Assembly (NCBI RefSeq): GCF_005871085.1
Contig: NZ_VAUP01000042.1
Span: 1 to 64,000 of the forward strand
Length of the DNA: 64,000 nucleotides
Origin: Xanthobacter autotrophicus
GTDB lineage: Bacteria; Pseudomonadota; Alphaproteobacteria; Rhizobiales; Xanthobacteraceae
Direction of reading: 5' to 3'
Shown in pieces: positions 61,834-64,000 of the stretch. The stretch's first letter is position 1, and each line of letters begins with the position of its first letter. The position numbers were made by a program, and so were the translations under genes. The notes below the pieces were generated by a model. The model worked only from the letters and a program-made list of their open reading frames with translations. It made no database searches and was not told the DNA's origin.

Positions 61834-62913
61834 ATGGCGCGCGTCGTCGATCCCTACATCAAGGTATCGTCCCCCCAGATCTTCCTGGTGCGGATGATCG
61901 TGTTCCTGGCCCTGTGCGCGGCGCTCGCCGCCGTGCTGCACCGGCAGATCGTCGCCGCCTTCCTCAACAATCCGGGCCTCAACGGCGTGATCTTCGGGGT
62001 GCTCGCCGTGGGCATCATCCTCGCCATCCGGCAGGTGGCGCGGCTTTTCCCCGAGGTGGAATGGGTGAATTCCTTCCGCCTCTCCGATCCGGGGCTGGCG
62101 GTGGCGCGCCCGCCCACCCTGCTGGCGCCCATGGCGGCGCTACTGGGCGACCGGGTGGGGCGCATGTCCATTTCCCAGGCCACCATGCGCTCGATCCTGG
62201 ATTCCATCGGCACCCGCCTCGACGAAAGCCGGGACATGGGGCGCTATCTGACCGGCCTTCTGGTGTTCCTCGGCCTGCTCGGCACCTTCTGGGGCCTTCT
62301 GGAAACCGTCTCCTCCATCGGTACGGTCATCAGCTCGCTCCAGGTGGGGCCTGATGCCGGCTCCATCTTCGAGGACATGAAGACCGGCCTTGCCGCCCCC
62401 CTCGGCGGTATGGGCACGGCGTTCTCGTCCTCCCTGTTCGGCCTGTCGGGCTCGCTGGTGCTGGGCTTCCTCGATCTTCAGGCCGGCCAGGCGCAGACGC
62501 GCTTCTACACCGATCTGGAGGACTGGCTCTCCACCACCGTGCGCGACCTCGACGATGCGCCACGCGAGCCGCCCCGCGGCTTCGGTGCCGAGCGCGACCC
62601 GGCGCGCCTGTCCGCTTCGGCGCAGCCCGCGACCCCGCCCCTCGCCCTGCCGCCGCCGCAGCCGGCCTTCGACACCGCTCCGCTGGTCTCTGCCATGGGC
62701 CGGCTGGAGAAGACCATGACCGAGGCGGGGTCCCAGCGGGTCACCACCGCCATGTCCCAGCTCGCGGAAAGCCTTCAGGGCCTCGTCACCCACATGCGCT
62801 CGGAACAGGCGTTACTGAAGCAGATGATCGAGGCGCAGGGCGCCCAGCAGGAGGAGCTGAAGCGCCTCGTCCGCCGGCTGGAGGACGAGACCTCGGGCCG
62901 GAGCAGGCCATGA
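61834..62913 (+). CDS. MotA/TolQ/ExbB-like proton-channel-type membrane protein
   Basis: A 359-residue protein from the ATG at 61834 (GAGGA upstream); a longer in-frame start at 61744 exists. Two membrane segments start the protein (IFLVRMIVFLALCAALAAVLH and GVIFGVLAVGIILAI). The MotA-like core carries RYLTGLLVFLGLLGTFWGLLETVSSIGTVI and GLAAPLGGMGTAFSSSLFGLSGSLVLGFLDL. The C-terminal ~100 residues are a coiled-coil-like tail. It pairs with the OmpA-domain protein following. Such pairs resemble a MotAB-like stator, or a ZorAB-type defence pair; no further ZorC-E type genes are visible in the window. Confidence 0.87.
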   Translation: MARVVDPYIKVSSPQIFLVRMIVFLALCAALAAVLHRQIVAAFLNNPGLNGVIFGVLAVGIILAIRQVARLFPEVEWVNSFRLSDPGLAVARPPTLLAPMAALLGDRVGRMSISQATMRSILDSIGTRLDESRDMGRYLTGLLVFLGLLGTFWGLLETVSSIGTVISSLQVGPDAGSIFEDMKTGLAAPLGGMGTAFSSSLFGLSGSLVLGFLDLQAGQAQTRFYTDLEDWLSTTVRDLDDAPREPPRGFGAERDPARLSASAQPATPPLALPPPQPAFDTAPLVSAMGRLEKTMTEAGSQRVTTAMSQLAESLQGLVTHMRSEQALLKQMIEAQGAQQEELKRLVRRLEDETSGRSRP

Positions 62914-62978
62914 GCGGATACGGGGATCAGGGCATGAGCGGACGCGGCGATCGGGGCATGAGCGGAAACGGGAGCTGA
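62910..62978 (+). CDS. 22-residue repeat ORF coupled to the MotA-like gene
   Basis: An ATG that overlaps the upstream stop (ATGA at 62910-62913) opens a 22-codon frame. It reads two and a half copies of MSGxGDxG (MSGYGDQG, MSGRGDRG, MSGNGS). It ends 3 bp before the next gene's ATG and embeds its ribosome-binding purines (ggagctgag). It is either a coupling leader peptide or the product of a 24-bp tandem duplication; translation is unproven. Confidence 0.4.
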   Translation: MSGYGDQGMSGRGDRGMSGNGS

Positions 62979-62981
62979 GCC

Positions 62982-64000
62982 ATGGCCCTGGGCAGACGCG
63001 GTCGCGACCGCCACATCGACTACTGGCCCGGCTTCGTGGACGCCTTGTCCACGCTGCTGCTGGTGTTCATCTTCCTGCTGTCGGTGTTCATGCTCACCCA
63101 GTTCTTCCTGACCCAGGAGATGTCGGGCAAGGACAATGTGATGCAGCGGCTGCAGGCGCAGATCCGCCAGCTCACCGAGCTGCTCTCGCTGGAGCGCGCC
63201 ACCGGCCAGACCACGGACGGCGAGCTTGCCACCCTGCGCGCCTCGCTCGAGGCCACCGAAACCGAGCGCGACCGCCTCAAGGGCCAGCTTTCCGCCGCCC
63301 CGGTCCCCACCTCCGACGAAGGCCGCACCCGGGCGCTCGCCCGCGAGGTGGACCTCCAGAAGGACGTGGCAGCCCGCGCCATCGCCCAGATCGAGCTGCT
63401 CAACCAGCAGATTTCCGCCCTGCGCCGGCAGATGGCGGCGCTGGAAGAGGCCCTCAACGTCGCCGAGAAGCGCGACGCCGAAAGCCAGACCAAGATTACC
63501 GACCTCGGCCGCCGGCTCAACGTGGCGCTGGCCCAAAGGGTGCAGGAGCTGACCCGCTTCCGCTCGGAATTCTTCGGCCGCCTGCGCGACATCCTCGGCA
63601 ACCGGCCGGACGTGCGCGTGGTGGGCGACCGCTTCGTGTTCCAGTCGGAAGTGTTTTTCGACCGCGGCTCCGCCACCCCCCGCCCCGAGGCGCTGGCCGA
63701 GCTGGACAAGCTGGCGGGTGCCATCCTCGAGCTGGAGAAATCCATTCCCCCCGACATCTCCTGGGCCCTGCGCATCGACGGGCATACCGACAACCGGCCC
63801 ATCGCCACGCCCCAGTTCCCCTCCAACTGGGAACTGTCGGCAGCGCGGGCCATCGCGGTGGTTCAGTACCTCATCTCCAAGGGGGTGAGCCCGCAGCACC
63901 TGATCGCCGCCGGCTTCGGCGAATACCAGCCCATCGACACATCCGCCTCCGAGGACGCCCGCGCCCGCAACCGCCGCATTGAACTGAAGCTGACGGAACG
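62982..64000 (+). CDS. MotB/OmpA-like peptidoglycan-associated membrane protein (cut at right edge)
   Basis: The visible 339 codons start MALGRRGRDRHIDYWPGFVDALSTLLLVFIFLLSVFMLTQFFL, with one membrane helix preceded by a MotB-type YWPGFVDALSTLLL. The Asp in this segment sits where MotB carries its proton-binding Asp. A long coiled coil follows (~50-185), then an OmpA-C-like domain with VVGDRFVFQSEVFFDRGSATPRPEAL, RIDGHTDNRPIATPQFPSNWELSAARAIAVVQYLISKGV and AGFGEYQPIDT, terminating near NRRIELKLTE. The stop is outside the window. Partner of the MotA-like gene. Confidence 0.9.
   Translation, partial: MALGRRGRDRHIDYWPGFVDALSTLLLVFIFLLSVFMLTQFFLTQEMSGKDNVMQRLQAQIRQLTELLSLERATGQTTDGELATLRASLEATETERDRLKGQLSAAPVPTSDEGRTRALAREVDLQKDVAARAIAQIELLNQQISALRRQMAALEEALNVAEKRDAESQTKITDLGRRLNVALAQRVQELTRFRSEFFGRLRDILGNRPDVRVVGDRFVFQSEVFFDRGSATPRPEALAELDKLAGAILELEKSIPPDISWALRIDGHTDNRPIATPQFPSNWELSAARAIAVVQYLISKGVSPQHLIAAGFGEYQPIDTSASEDARARNRRIELKLTE

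Overview
The window is 64 kb of very GC-rich chromosome from an alphaproteobacterium. Gene content and codon use suggest Hyphomicrobiales, most likely Xanthobacteraceae (Azorhizobium, Xanthobacter or Ancylobacter type). That placement is inference from gene families and intergenic repeat style; no rRNA is present. There are no transposases, phage genes, rRNA genes or CRISPR arrays. The window is essentially catabolic and transport operons, separated by palindromic intergenic repeats.

Layout. 0-5 kb: the 5' end of tuf (EF-Tu), a lipoprotein gene, tRNA-Gly, tRNA-Tyr, the rRNA methyltransferase rlmB, an MHS-type MFS transporter and tRNA-Thr. 5-12 kb: an acyl-CoA catabolic cluster (adenylate-forming acyl-CoA ligase, crotonase, MFS transporter, orphan branched-chain-type binding protein). 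A divergent FadR-type GntR regulator and an AcuI-like NADPH oxidoreductase follow. The divergent promoter region carries a perfect FadR-type operator. 12-20 kb: an aldehyde dehydrogenase and GntR regulator facing a complete Liv-type ABC importer (SBP-HMGF) with an alpha/beta hydrolase whose nucleophile serine is missing. 20-29 kb: a DUF4105 membrane protein, a 1571-residue autotransporter and a modular GH18 chitinase. 29-32.4 kb: an arsenic operon (arsR, two unrelated arsenate reductases, ACR3, arsH) under a clear 30-bp ArsR palindrome.

32.5-53.2 kb: a large C1/amine-acid locus. It holds a GlxA/GbdR-like AraC regulator, L-serine dehydratase (sdaA), serine hydroxymethyltransferase (glyA) and heterotetrameric sarcosine oxidase (soxBDAG). 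It also has two spermidine/putrescine-type ABC systems sharing one ATPase gene, a V4R/DUF5943-like protein, a divergent M19 dipeptidase, an isochorismatase-family amidase resembling N-carbamoylsarcosine amidohydrolase, and a LysR regulator. Together these could form a route from N-carbamoylsarcosine or sarcosine through glycine and serine to pyruvate. This is the most interesting system in the window.

53.2-64 kb: a Bat/MoxR module (MoxR ATPase, DUF58, DUF4381, two VWA proteins, BatD) transcribed leftwards, with translational overlaps between the five genes downstream of MoxR. Next come a DUF938 methyltransferase and a MotA/MotB-like pair (proton-channel-like protein plus OmpA-domain protein running off the right edge). 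A 22-codon repeat ORF is squeezed between the pair. Many intergenic gaps from 32 to 43 kb carry REP-like hairpins, some with identical loops.
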